Origin: Paguma larvata
Lineage: Eukaryota > Chordata > Mammalia > Carnivora > Viverridae
Direction: 5' to 3'
DNA: 64,000 nucleotides
Assembly (NCBI GenBank): GCA_030068075.1
Contig: CM057833.1
Span: forward strand, 48,875,587 to 48,939,586
Shown: in pieces, positions 1 through 11,480 of the stretch
Layout of the letters: every line of letters begins with the position of its first letter
Position numbering within the stretch: the stretch's first letter is position 1
Translations under genes and position numbers: made by a program
The notes under the pieces: model-generated
What the model was told of the DNA's origin: nothing
Database searches by the model: none
Seen by the model: the letters and a program-made list of their open reading frames with translations, nothing else

Positions 1-112
1 GGCTCTGAGGTGTCAGCACGGAGCCTGATGCGGGGCTCAAACCCACAAACCGTGAGATCATGACCTGAGCCAAAGCCGGACGCTCAACCTACTGAGCCAC
101 CCAGGTGCCGCT
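1..112 (-). repeat. CanSINE (feline SINEC type), cut by the window edge
   Basis: The stretch reads as the reverse complement of the tRNA-related head of the SINE, ending ACTGAGCCACCCAGGTGCC. The A-rich tail side is off the window. Confidence 0.9.
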
Positions 113-335
113 TCCCCAGCTTTATTGAGATATATTTCACATACCATAGAATTCATGCATTGCAGATATGCCTTTTGCTTGTTTTTAGTATATTCAGAAT
201 TGTGCAACCATCACCATAGTCTAATTTTAGAACCGTTTCGTCACCGCAGAAAGAAACCCCATCCCCATAACAGTCATTCATTCCTAATTCTCACTCTTGT
301 CTCTACCCTTCACATGAAGCTTTTTATTGTTTTGC
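113..335 (-). repeat. Ancient L1 3' end, antisense
   Basis: The text from AGCTTTATTGAGATATATTT through GTGCAACCATCACCATAGTC matches the antisense 3' region of old L1M/L1ME families. It is highly diverged and the family is not certain. Confidence 0.6.
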
Positions 336-1120
336 TTATCTGCTAGCCTCAGTGAGTTTAATTAAATAGAAATGTTCTTGGTAGAATGATTTATTTATAT
401 TTAACATAGGACACATAACATTTATACGTACGCCAGTTATAACTGGAGTAAAGTCACTGATGCATTTGGGTGGGGGTGTGTGTGAAAGACCACAATAAGA
501 CATCTATCTATATGTTATATCAGTTTACCAATTTACAGTATTTTTAGACCTTCCGATTATCATGGGGAATTTAAAACTGTTGGCAAAACAGCTCTTCACT
601 TTTAAGATGCATATTTTAATACTTCAGTGCTGCCTAAACACATTGTGGTTTAATAAAGCAAAATGTACTCTATCAAAGGACATAAAATGCCAAGTAATAT
701 AAAAATCAATTTTTTTAATATAATAAGGCATTCGGGAACAGATTAAAAGAAAAATACTTCGAGCATTATGTAAGAACATTGAATTCCATATTTAGGCAGT
801 ATGATTTAAGATTATTGAAATAGATTGTTCATTTTTGCTGGCATGTTTCTATGCCAGATAACTCTCTCTGTTATTAGAACTTTTCTTTGGAATATTACTG
901 AATTATGATTTGCTGATTCTAAATGCGTATTTGGAAAAATATTTTTTATCAAGTATCAATACTGTAAGATTCTAGAAGTTTATCAGTTAATAATACAGGG
1001 GCATATAAAACAAATTTTAGGTACTATCTCAATTTTTCTTCCCCAGTATATTCTTATTATCTACCACATGGTAAATGATAAATATTTGCAGAATGACTGA
1101 ATAAAGTTTAGGTTACTCAA
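336..1120. other. Intron of PATJ, AT-rich, nothing recognised
   Basis: No exon, repeat or RNA gene could be recognised here. Confidence 0.5.
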
Positions 1121-1319
1121 TTTTTTTTTTTTAGTTTATTCATTTTTGAGAGAGAGCATGTGTGTGCATGTGGGGGAGGAGCAGAGGGAGAGGGAGAGAG
1201 AGAATCCCAAGCGGGCTCTGCATTGACAGTGCAAGGTTCAAACCCACGAACTGTAAGCTCGTGACCTGAGCAGAAATCAGAAGTCTGATGCTCGACCGAC
1301 AGAGCCGCGCAGGCGCCTC
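1121..1319 (-). repeat. CanSINE, antisense
   Basis: A poly-T tail, a GAGAGAGAG block, the B-box-like AAACCCACGAACT region and a diverged head (ACAGAGCCGCGCAGGCGCC) are all present. Substitutions are scattered, so it is older than the copies with intact target-site duplications. Confidence 0.9.
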
Positions 1320-1776
1320 TGGGTTAGCCAGAACTACCTGGGACGAAATGAGCGCGTCCAGGACGTGTTTTCTTTACCATTTAGATCACTAGGATTTAGT
1401 TTAGAAAACGCCTTCCAGGTGTTATCATCGGAATCTATATGTATTTGCATTATTATAGAAGATATTAAAATGGTCCCCTTTACCCTCTTAAATGTCATTA
1501 TCTGCAAGTCTTATATTTTGAATATTGCTTATGTTAAAGCAGAGAAGTGCTTCAGAAATAAAAACTCAAACAAACTTCAGTAAAGGAGAGAAAGAAAAGT
1601 TTGGCAGTCCTCAAGAGTTTAACTTCTAGTTAACAGAATTCTTTTATCAGTTCTGAGCTTTACACTTAAAAAGTAGTTCCAAATATGGAAAATTTTTTTC
1701 TTCAACACATTCCTGTACGTATGGCTTATAGCATACTTTGTTTTTTTGAAATTTTATTTTTATTTATAAAATTCTA
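1320..1776. other. Intron of PATJ, nothing recognised
   Basis: This is AT-rich unique-looking sequence with no supported feature. Confidence 0.5.
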
Positions 1777-2141
1777 GGGGCACCTGGGTGGCTCAGTCAG
1801 GTAAGCACTGGACTCTTAATTTCATCTCAGATCATGGTCTCACAGTCATCAAGTTGAGCCCCTAGTGGGCTCCGTGGAGGCTGCTTCTTAGGATTCTCTC
1901 TCTCTCTCTCTCTCAATCTCTCTCTCTCTCTCTCTCTCTCAATCTCTCTCTCTCTCTCTCTCTCAATCTCTCTCTAATCTCTCTCTCAATCATCTCTCTC
2001 AATCATCTCTCTCTCTCAATCTCTCTCTCTCTCAATCTCTCTCTCTTTTTGCCCCACCCTTGCTCCTGCTCTCTCAATCTCTCTCTCTCTCAATCTCTCT
2101 CTTTCTGCCCCACCCTTGCTCCTGCGCGCGCTCTCTCTCTT

Positions 2142-2178
<37 letters not shown>
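1777..2178 (+). repeat. CanSINE with a massively expanded CT tract
   Basis: The head GGGGCACCTGGGTGGCTCAG begins at about 1779. The CT-rich part of the SINE has expanded into the microsatellite listed next, so the usual tail is missing. Confidence 0.88.
1897..2178 (+). repeat. CT microsatellite with interspersed CAAT units
   Basis: About 280 bp of (CT)n is broken by regular CAAT units. A duplicated segment with GCCCCACCCTTGCTCCTG occurs at about 2050 and 2108. The second copy of that segment lies about 58 bp after the first, so the tract grew partly by tandem duplication of the SINE tail as well as by dinucleotide slippage. Confidence 0.95.
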
Positions 2179-2179
<1 letters not shown>

Positions 2180-2212
2180 AAAGAAAAGAAATGCTTATGT
2201 AGTATGCGAATG

Positions 2213-2424
2213 CAGGGCTCCTGCCTGGGTGCCTCAGTTGGTTAAGTGTCCGACTCATGGTTCCAGCTCAGAGCATGCTCTCACGGTTGGTGAGTTTGAG
2301 CCTTACATCAGGCTCTGTGCTCACTGTGTGGAGCCTGTTTGGGATTCTCTCTCTCTCCCTCTCTCTGCCCCTCTCCGACTTGTGTATGCACTCTCTCTCT
2401 CAAAATAAATAAACTTAAAATTCT
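2213..2424 (+). repeat. CanSINE, sense
   Basis: A complete copy runs from CTGCCTGGGTGCCTCAGTTG to a CAAAATAAATAAACTT tail. It lies directly after the CT tract in the same orientation as the first copy. Confidence 0.9.
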
Positions 2425-4261
2425 AGGTTTCCCCCCATCTTCCTCATAGTCATCATTACACATACAGACCTTTCTGTACAAATTAAATAAAGTAATTTTT
2501 GCTGCAAAAGAAGTGTTAGCTATTCCTTTCACCTCTGTGCTTCTCAGAGAACTGATGGAAAAATCTTTCAATTTTGAAATGCTACTTTGATTCATATTAA
2601 AGTGCTCAGCTTATTTACTTCTGTAGCTAAATCTTGGGAGAAAAAACATTCAGTCTTGAACTGAACTTTTTTCTTACGTCCATCTACTTTAGCTGTATTT
2701 GGCACGTTTTCACCATTTGTCAGTGGTATGTGGAACGATTAAACACGATGACATTTAGATGACACATAAACACAATTTAAAATTTGGTTCGGGGCAAGTT
2801 AATTAATTGGTTATATTGTCCCTTGTAATTAGGTAATAAATTCTAAAGTTCAAAATTTTTTTGCAAGGCCAGGTGAAGGTTTAGCAAAAGGTTTAGCCAG
2901 GCCGTGTTCCTGGCTATTATTGTATTTAATATATCCTGTATGAATTTTTAGGTAGCTGAAGAGGGCCTGTGCAGACCCACTCCTATGCCCATTCCCCCCT
3001 TAGTGCATTTAGAAGAAGAATGCTGTGGAAACATTTTGGCCACAGGGAGAAAGTTTTCAGACAGTGGGAGAGCTTCCAAGTTCTAAAGGACTGAATTAGC
3101 AGTATTGAAGAGATTGAAAGTTTACTTTGCAATATTAATTTCTCACTAACTGGTTTTTCTCTAGAATAGTAAGAACTTCCTCAAGAACCCAACTAAATTA
3201 TATACAGCATCTGTCGCACTGGTGCTTATGCAATTTCTTATCTATAAAGTGGGGATGATGTCAGGCTCAAAGGATTGGTGTGGATTAATTAATGTGTAAA
3301 GAAATGGGAAATGTTAACCTTACTATGGTATGTGAATATTGATAATCATCCCACTTAGAAAATAAACTACACAAGTCTTGGTATTGTCCTTTAATAATAT
3401 ATCTATACTACAGTATATTTGTACCCTATCAATTGTTAGCTATCTAGTTGGATTAGGAAAATTAATAAGTAGGTGCCTTTATTTAGCGAAGTCTAAATTT
3501 AATTGTAAAATTACATTCTAAAATGCAGCCAACTCTTGATGAACCATATGTGAATTATCCAACTGTGGATTATTGGCCAGCAACTTGCTTTTCCCATAAA
3601 TCGAGCTGAACCTTAGGAAAAGATGAGCGAGCAGATAAAGGATCTTGAATTGGCCGTGGAACTATGGGGTGGCTGTCTGGACAGGTGAAAGTCTGGAAAT
3701 ACAAAGAGCAAAGTGAAAATACATTTTCATGAAAGGTATTTAAAACAGATTGGGACAAAGCAAAAGGAGATAGCAACAGGGAAGACATAGTAAATACGAT
3801 TCAGGTTGTAAGCCTCCTCATTAGATTTTAGGATAAAGCGATACTAAATTTATTGGCTAGGATTTGAATGGAGGTAGAATATTTATGAGTCTCAAATATT
3901 TGTAAGCACTACTCCAATTAGTGGCTAGTTAAACTCCTGCCCTATATGTGTACCATGTTAGAAGGGTCACTGGTCACTATAATGTCATACCTTATAGGAT
4001 GACTTAATGTCATCCTACAAGTGCCATGGAAAACAATGATTTGCCTAATTTATCAAGAACACGAATATTATGGCTTAATTCTATACTCTGTTTCTAAGCA
4101 ACATAAAACTTCAGAATTTTGTTTATAATTTTTTATTGAATTTCTTGCCAGTTTCTAGATGTGGTTTACATATTGTGCTCGAGTTATCTTTGTCTTGATC
4201 ATGTGTAATGTCTTTATTCCTTGGAGTAGTACTATTATTCATACAAATCCTAATATTAATA
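2425..4261. other. Intron of PATJ, 1.8 kb without recognised features
   Basis: No exon, RNA gene or known repeat was recognised. Short open frames here have no splice sites or family resemblance. Confidence 0.45.
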
Positions 4262-4552
4262 CAAATAAAACTAATACAATTCCAGTAATAATAGCTAACA
4301 TTTACTGAGTGTTTACTGTTTGCTGGGCGTTGTTCTGATTGCTTTACATACATATTCCTTGCAAGAACCTTATGGAGTAGGTGCTATTATTATCCTCATT
4401 TTTGAAGTGAGGAACCTGAGGCACAGAGAGGTTACATGACTAATCCAAGTTCACACAGCTAGTATGTGGCAGAACTAGAATTTGAGCTCAAGCAGTCGGC
4501 TCCCAGAATCTATGCTTTTAGCTACCATATTCTGCTGCTCCTTTCACTATGA
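4262..4552 (-). repeat. MIR SINE, antisense, nearly full length
   Basis: AACATTTACTGAGTGTTTAC, TGAGGCACAGAGAGGTTA and TCACACAGCTAGTATGTGGC follow the reverse complement of the MIR consensus in order. Confidence 0.93.
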
Positions 4553-5628
4553 GTGCATTTTATTACAGAGATCTTTGTACTAAATTTATTACAGCAAATC
4601 TTCCTGTTTTTCCAGCTTGCAAAAAAATTTCATATCGTAAAGACAAGTTGCTAGATAGTATTCTGATTTTTAATGCTTATATGGAAGTTTTGTAAGTATT
4701 AAAAATTAATGTAGTGTCCTCACCCATATTTTGTAAGAGCTAGTGTTTATTGTTTCAAAGGAAAATAATTACAAATTTAAGGATCCTAAATGAGTGCTAC
4801 TAATTTGTTGTGGGCTAGTGTTTAATAATGAAGTAAATATTAGGTAGTCCGAGTCTGTAATTTTTAATTTCTACCAAAAATCTTGAAATAAATTTAGAAT
4901 TGTGTGAGTTTCACCTTGGGTTGACCTTACATATTAAAGATGGCAAGTGGATATTTTCTGGTGTTTTGATTTATGTTGAACTTTGAATAACCCCTCGTGA
5001 TTATAATTCACTAGGAATGTTTGACATTAGCCAATTTTTGAACATTAGCCACGATATTGCCATTCTTAGTACTTTTGAATTTCAGTGATTTAGAAGGTAA
5101 AATTTATTAACCAATAATTCTCCTCCCTCCCACATCCCAGTCCTCATTTCTCTCCCATCCTGATATGGACAGACTCAATTTTTGCCAAAGCAGATATTTT
5201 TAAAAGACTTCGGGTTTATCTCAGACTCTAAGACAGATAAAAATAGAAAGCATAATAGCACAGTTATTGAGAGGTGATTCATACGTGAATACTGTTAGTA
5301 ATATTTTAAAAAGTTGTTTGGAAAACCAAAGACAAATGATCACTCATTAAAAAAATAGTGAAAATATTTCTCCCTATAAAAAAAAAAGATGAATTTTTCT
5401 TAACAGAAGAAGTGTGTTATAAAGCCCAAAGAGTATGTATGAATACAAAATAGCACGGTATTGCTGAGTCTTGGATATGGTATGGCTTAGTGTTTGTTAG
5501 AAAAACTTAGTATGTAATTTTTGCTTGACCCTTTCCTAAATCCATTAGATGAACTCTCTTCAAAAAATTTAAAAAGTCGTAGGAAGAGATTGTGTAAATT
5601 TCTTGTGTTTGACATTAAATTGGCTTTT
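4553..5628. other. Intron of PATJ, nothing recognised
   Basis: No supported feature. Confidence 0.45.
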
Positions 5629-5841
5629 TTTAAAATATTTTTTTATGTTTATTATTTATTTTTGAGAGAGACCGAGTGTGAGCAGGGGAGGGGGGAGAGA
5701 GAGAAGGAGACACAGAATCCGAAGCAGGCTCAATGCTCTGAGCTGTCAGCCCAGAGCTTGACGCGGGGCTCGAACTCACCATGAGATCATGACCTGAGCC
5801 AAAGTTGAACGCTTCACTGACTGAGCCACCCAGGAACCCCT
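5629..5841 (-). repeat. CanSINE, antisense
   Basis: The copy is full length, from the T-rich tail to ACTGAGCCACCCAGGAACCC. The flanks share AAATTGGCTTTTTT (before about 5631 and after 5841), a likely target-site duplication of 14 bp. Confidence 0.92.
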
Positions 5842-5879
5842 AAATTGGCTTTTTTCTTATATGTTCAACAGAATGATTT

Positions 5880-6470
5880 CCTCTGCATGTTAGAAATCTT
5901 TTTAAAATAAGAAATACACGGCATAAAAATTCAAAGTACATAACAGTATCCTGTGAAAAGTAAATCTGCCTCTGACCATAGTCCCTTCCCTTCTCCTAGA
6001 TAAAAGCTTCTGTTTTTCTTGTCTATGCTTTCAGAGATATATTATACATACAAAGTAATAAAAGTGATAGCTTTTAAAAATTTTGTCACATATAAATGGA
6101 GTATGTCGTACATACTTTAAGCACATTGCTTTTTATCTCAGTTATATGTTCTTTCATTTTGGTATTTATAGAGCTATGTAATTCTTTTTAATAACTGCAT
6201 AGTATATTGTTGATGTACAGTAATTTATTTAACCAATCTCCTGTACCTACTTAGTGGGTATTTCAAATGAAGCTATAGTGGATATCCTTGTCATACTCTT
6301 TTGTAAAAAGGTGGTGATAATTCTTAAGATGATTTCCTAGAATTACTCATCAAAAGAGCACATATCTTTTAAATTTTGGTATATCTTTACCAAATTGCTT
6401 GCATAGAACCATTTGTGAGACTCCTATGTATTTAGACTACTTAAAATTGATGCCTTCTTATGTAGTGTCA
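5880..6470 (-). repeat. Ancient L1 fragment, antisense
   Basis: The order CATAGTATATTGTTGATGTA, TAATTTATTTAACCAATCTC, GTGGATATCCTTGTCAT follows the antisense of old L1 3' sequence. It is strongly diverged. Confidence 0.55.
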
Positions 6471-6619
6471 TTTCTTTAATAGATAATTCTCTGGAAAACA
6501 AAGTCTGAGCAGGTGCCTAATTCATGAATTTGCTAATGGTTTTTCATAATATGGACAGATTAAGTGATAGCAATGTATAACTATTTTGTTTCAACTTTAT
6601 ATGGGCAGTAATTATTTTA

Positions 6620-6826
6620 TTTAAAAACTTTTAATGTTTATTTTTGAGAGAGAAACAGAACATGAGTGGGGGAGGGGCCGAGAGAGAGAAACATAGAATC
6701 CGAAGCAGGCTCCAGGCTCTGAGCTGTCAGCACAGAGCCCGACATGGGGCTCGAACTGACAAACCGTGAGATCATGACCTGAGCCAAAGTCAGACACTTA
6801 ACTGTCCGGGCCACCCAGGTGCCCTG
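6620..6826 (-). repeat. CanSINE, antisense
   Basis: The copy has the head GGGCCACCCAGGTGCCC. GGGCAGTAATTATTTTATTT before it and GGCAGTAATTAATTTG after it suggest a target-site duplication around GGCAGTAATTA. Confidence 0.92.
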
Positions 6827-8053
6827 GCAGTAATTAATTTGTTGATTTTTGAAGCTAAGAACATAAAATGTTTTATATTCACACAGTGCTGTTAGTGCCC
6901 AAAAGTCTATTCCTATTTCTTCTATCAGTTTTAATCTTGTTTATGAGAAAACTTGAGTTTATAAATAGAAGAAATTAAGGATTTTAATTTTTGCTATTTT
7001 AGCTGCATGCTGTTAACAGTACATAGTGTTCACTAACTTAAGGAAGTCCAGCATCTTTATGTTCTTATTAGGTCCTTAGGATATAGGATTTGACAGGTAT
7101 CAACATAATTTTAACATATAGTAGGACATATGTAAGTAATATTAAACAGTGAATTATAAACCTATTCTATTTCGAGAATCTAAGACACAGAGGACACTAT
7201 ATAGTTACACTTTAATGCTCAGGGATCTCATAACGTGGACATCAATGTCTCTGTTGATTTTTTTCTTTCGTTATTGTTTTTATCTTTTTTTTTTTTTTTT
7301 TACAGAGTTCTTTGGGTTCACATCACCCATGTAGGATTAAGATAGTCTAAGGCAAATGCCATCAATCTGCTACTAATGGCAGTGAACATGTTCTCGTAAA
7401 TATACCCTATAGCTTGCTGTTGAACCAACCACACATCTGCATTTAAAGGTCACTTTTGCTTAATGGAACTTGGGACTGATAAAGGCTATTCTGTGCTCAT
7501 CCCTGATTCCTGTCCACATTTATTTTTATTAACATCAAAGTACTGTAAGCTTCAGTGCCAACTGGGGTGAAGATTTCTTTTCACAGAGGATTTGCTTCCT
7601 TTCCCTCTATGGGAAAGTTCTGTATCCTTTAAATCATTTTAAGCTGCTTCATTTGAAAAATAATTCTTAGTAGTGTGTTCATGGAGTGGATTGATTGTGG
7701 CTAGTGGGGAAATTCTCTCATGGCTTAAAGATTGCTTTTCAAGCCTGCGAAGTGGGTGAATGAAGGGGGCCCACTCCTGGTGTGTGGAGTTTGTAGTGTG
7801 CTCGGGATGATGACTGACTTCCAAAAACCACAGTTCAGCACGACTAAAGGCATCAGGAGACCAGAAGCCACTTAATAAGAGATCAAAGAGGCTGTGTGTA
7901 TATCAGCTTGAAATCCAGATAGGACAGATCAAAAGCTTGCCTTAGCGAGGCAGCTGCAGGGGGATGTAGTTAGCAGGAGGCCCCAAAGATCTTAAGTCAG
8001 GCCTGATGTTGAACTTTGCGGGAATTTCATGGCTCCTCTGGAATACGAATTTG

Positions 8054-8055
<2 letters not shown>
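6827..8055. other. Intron of PATJ, nothing recognised except a poly-T run
   Basis: A run of T sits near 7286-7302. The rest shows no supported feature. Confidence 0.45.

Positions 8056-8087
<32 letters not shown>
8056..8087 (+). repeat. Uninterrupted poly(A), 32 bp
   Basis: Thirty-two consecutive A residues with no SINE or L1 body recognised on the 5' side. It may be the tail of a retroposed sequence I could not identify, or a mononucleotide microsatellite. Confidence 0.97.
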
Positions 8088-8092
<5 letters not shown>

Positions 8093-9267
8093 CTGTGTCT
8101 AATGGTGTGGGGAGAGAATAGAGGGCAGGCAGCAAATAGCTTGTCAGCTGGTTGGTGCTTGCTTATAGGGTGGCTCCCCTCTTAACAAATGTTCCTAACG
8201 ACTGTTTTTGCTTTGTACTAGAAGGCATTGCCGAGGAGGAGGAGATCCTGAAAATGGTGTATTTGTCATATTACCTTTCATGAGTTTTTCACGAGTAGCC
8301 AAACTGTAAATATTAGTGTTTATGAAAGAACCACAGAGAGCTGATTTACTGCAAAACCTGGTAATTACATCTCTCTTGTGAAATGCTGAACATATTCCAG
8401 GAAGTTAGTGGATATCAGCCTAGCTATGTATCTGTTTCCCGTGTAGTTAAAAACAGAATAATAACTCTAGAAACAATGTTGGTCTAAAGAAGAAATTCAT
8501 TCTTCAGAGCTATTTCATGCCCAGACTACCCCTGCCTCTGGGTAGGGGTGTCTTGTGGAAGTCCTCACTTGGTTGGGACGTCAGCACCCAGAGCCATGTC
8601 GGCAGATGACCGTCATAGCCCTTCCTAGAGTATGGCGGAAAGATTGAATCAGGAACACCAACAGGTATTGAGAATCTGTTTTCCCAAGGCATGGTGATTT
8701 GTACTGCTCTGTCCTGGGTGTGGGTGTCATTTGGAGCCAGGCAGTGATCCAGAGAAGCCATGCTATTCCAGTGAGGGCTGGGGAGTATGCTGCCTCCTGC
8801 TGGTACCCAAGGCCTAATTTGTTAATGATGCATGAAAGGGGATTGGCTGCCTGATCTTTACATACCATTTGCTAGGGCTCAGATTTCCCTTTCAGCTGTT
8901 CCCTTTGTATTTTACTTTAGTCAGGTATTACATTTGCCCGACTGCCACTGTGATCATATAGGATGGTTACAAGTCAGGCAGGACCAGGATTTTCATTCTG
9001 GCTGTGACTCCCTACTAGGACTTTGCACAGGCTCGTTAGTCTTATTCTCCGTTTACTAAAATAATAATCTCTAAGCTAGAAATAATATTTGCCTTACAAA
9101 GTTATAAATATTAAATAAAAGATGTATATAAATGCCCACACTTTTCTAGGCATAAAATAACATGTTACCCATTGCTAAAAAAAAATGATGATTCTAAAAA
9201 ATAGAATCTGAGCACACCGTGGCTATACCTGTTACTCAGTCTCTCCCTCAAAAAAATTATTGTTCAC
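8088..9267. other. Intron of PATJ, mostly unassigned, with a weak MIR-like part
   Basis: Bases about 8970-9140 (GACTTTGCACAGGCTCGTTA and following) resemble a diverged + strand MIR. The rest is unassigned. Confidence 0.4.
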
Positions 9268-9480
9268 AGGCACCTGTGTGGCTCCATTGGTTAAGTGTCT
9301 GACTTCAGCTCAGGCCATGATCATACTGCTTGTGAGTTCAAGCCCTGTGAGCCCCACGTCAGACTCTTCCTGTCAGCGCAGAGCCCACTTCAGATCCTCT
9401 GTCTCCCTCTCTCTGTCCGTTCCCCGCTCTTGTATGTGTGTGCTCTTCTCTCTCTTTCAAAAATAAACATTAAAAAAATA
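9268..9480 (+). repeat. CanSINE, sense
   Basis: GGCACCTGTGTGGCTCCATT at the head and CAAAAATAAACATTAAAAAA at the tail. TTATTGTTCA before the head and ATATTGTTCATTTC after the tail give a likely short target-site duplication. Confidence 0.92.
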
Positions 9481-9554
9481 TTGTTCATTTCATATGAGCT
9501 AGTATGGGGTATATAAAGATGAAAAGCAATATTAAAGAGCTTTAACAAATGTAT

Positions 9555-9860
9555 GTTGAATATCTTCTAGGGCAGGTAAGGAAGAAAATAGTAGTGAACA
9601 GTAAGAAAATAGGACTCAATGAAGTAAATCATAGACTCCATGTCCTCATGGAGTTTAAATTCAATTGGGAGTAGACAGTCAGTGGATAAATAAACATGTT
9701 AAATATAATAAAGGAAACAGACTTGAGAACAACTCTGTATAATACAGGATGGTTTTAGCAGTGCCGGAAGTAAGCCTAAGACTCTGTGATGATTGCTTCT
9801 TACTGTGCAGGCGGGGCCTCACAGGGAGCTGAGGGATGCCTTGTAGACAAACAGGTAGTA
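9555..9860 (-). repeat. L2-like LINE fragment, antisense
   Basis: TCCTCATGGAGTTTAAATTC and AGTGGATAAATAAACATGTT resemble the reverse complement of the L2 3' end. It is diverged. Confidence 0.55.
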
Positions 9861-10054
9861 GACATTCCAGGCACAGGAATATCCTGGAATTGATTACTTG
9901 GTCTTATTTCAAGTCTTTTTTTCTTTACTATCTGTTAACTGTATATCTAAACTTATGAGTTTTATTCCTTTTAATCAAAAATCCTTTGAGAAGCTGCATG
10001 TTCTCAGATTTTGTATGGAAAACAGGACTCCCATTTCACATGGTAAAAATAGAC

Positions 10055-10285
10055 AGTAATTATGACTTATGTACTGCTGATTCTATGCTGGGCATTGTTT
10101 AAGGCCTCGATATACACATAAACTGATTAAGTAATCCCTACAGCCCCATGAGGTAGGTCCTGTTAAATTATCTTCATTTTATGGCTTAGGAGAATGATAA
10201 GAGGTTAAGGAATTTGCTCAGGATCACCCAATTAGTAGGTGGCGGAGCTGGGCTCCTACGTCTGTGCTCTTGTAGTGTGATAGTA
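10055..10285 (-). repeat. MIR SINE, antisense
   Basis: GCTGGGCATTGTTTAAGGCC, CCCATGAGGTAGGTCCTGTT and GTAGGTGGCGGAGCTGGGCT follow reverse-complement MIR. Confidence 0.85.
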
Positions 10286-10299
10286 GTCTTCAGACCAGA

Positions 10300-11029
10300 A
10301 ACAACATTGATTCTTCATGACTGTGGCTTCACACAATGATAAAAGACCAAAAAAATTTCCAGTTGTCTTTCCAGAGAAAAATGCTTACTACAATTCCAAA
10401 CAATTTACTTGAGATCATGTCTGAATCTTGTTGTCCCTCACCTCTACTCTTCCCACCCGGCCAACGCTCTTTAGAGACCTGGCAGCTATTTTACCGCCAG
10501 AGGGTACGAACTGTGTGTGGTGCGCCCTAGAAGTCCCAGCGGGACTCCGTGGCCTTTTTCCTGTACAGTTTCAGAGTTGGCAAAGTTTTATTCTGCGAGT
10601 TGTATGCTACATACTACAGAGAATTGGTTGCCCTTTCAAGTTTTAAAAGCAAAAAGATTATCACAGAATTTTTTCTAAAGAGTGAATGGCATCCCTGTGT
10701 CCTTGCTATGGCTGTGTTTGTCAGCAAACGTCCCAGCCTGGAGAGGGCTTCTGTCCTTCAGTGTCTGCTTCAAGAGAGGAGGAGGACTGAGAACGCCAGG
10801 TTGCTCTGAACGTCCCTTCAGATGCAGAGATTTACGTAATCTGGGGAGTGGGGGGTCAGCTCTTTATGTTCATGTATTACCGTGTAAGCATCATATCACG
10901 AATGGTTTAGTAGTTGATTGAACTGTTGGTTTAAATCACACGAGCTCAGTTGAATTTAGAAGACTGTAAAGCCAGTGGTAATTGTTAACTCCTCAGTCTC
11001 CGATTTCCTACTGACTTCTCCGTCATCAT
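10300..11029. other. Intron of PATJ, moderately GC-rich, unassigned
   Basis: Several overlapping open frames of 64-86 codons occur, but none has a supported splice acceptor and donor in frame with PATJ and none resembles a known domain. Confidence 0.4.
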
Positions 11030-11220
11030 CTTCACAGTGACAACCATAGAGCAGGGTTAGCGCTTATGAAGGGCTTGCTGTGGGCTTAGGAGGCACCTGT
11101 GTGACTGGTGTCATTTAATGCTCTGCACAGCTCTGTGAAATCTTTACTGTTGTCCTTCCCAGTTGCATAGGAGAAACCCAAGTCTCAGCTAGTAGTTCGG
11201 AAAGCTTAGGCTGAGAATGA
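11030..11220 (-). repeat. Degenerate MIR, antisense
   Basis: GCTCTGCACAGCTCTGTGAA and the following CAGTTGCATAGGAGAAACCC are weak matches to reverse-complement MIR. Confidence 0.4.
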
Positions 11221-11359
11221 TTTGTTTGGAAAATGAAAATAAATTCAAAAACTAACATTAGAAAGCTTTTACAAGTTTATGTGTCTCTATTGCCCTGCAT
11301 CATAGCAGCTTTCAATTTATTATTTCCCTGGATGATATTGCAGTATTTATTTATAAATT

Positions 11360-11480
11360 CATTTTCTACTTAAAAATTTTTTTTGTAAAATACACATAAC
11401 ATAAAATTTGCCATCTTAACCATTTTTAAGCATGCAGTCCCATAATGTGAAGTATATTCACATTTCAACTAATGGAATTT
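11360..11480 (-). repeat. Ancient L1 3' end, antisense
   Basis: AAAATACACATAACATAAAA then TTTGCCATCTTAACCATTTT is a signature of the antisense 3' end of old L1 families. Confidence 0.7.

Noticed and set aside
1898..2178. Regularly spaced repeats as a CRISPR array
   Set aside because: The units are CT dinucleotides with CAAT interruptions in a mammalian SINE; there are no unique spacers and no cas genes.
2016..2408. Overlapping open frames rich in Ser-Leu or Arg-Glu on both strands
   Set aside because: They are translations of the CT microsatellite and SINE sequence, not genes.
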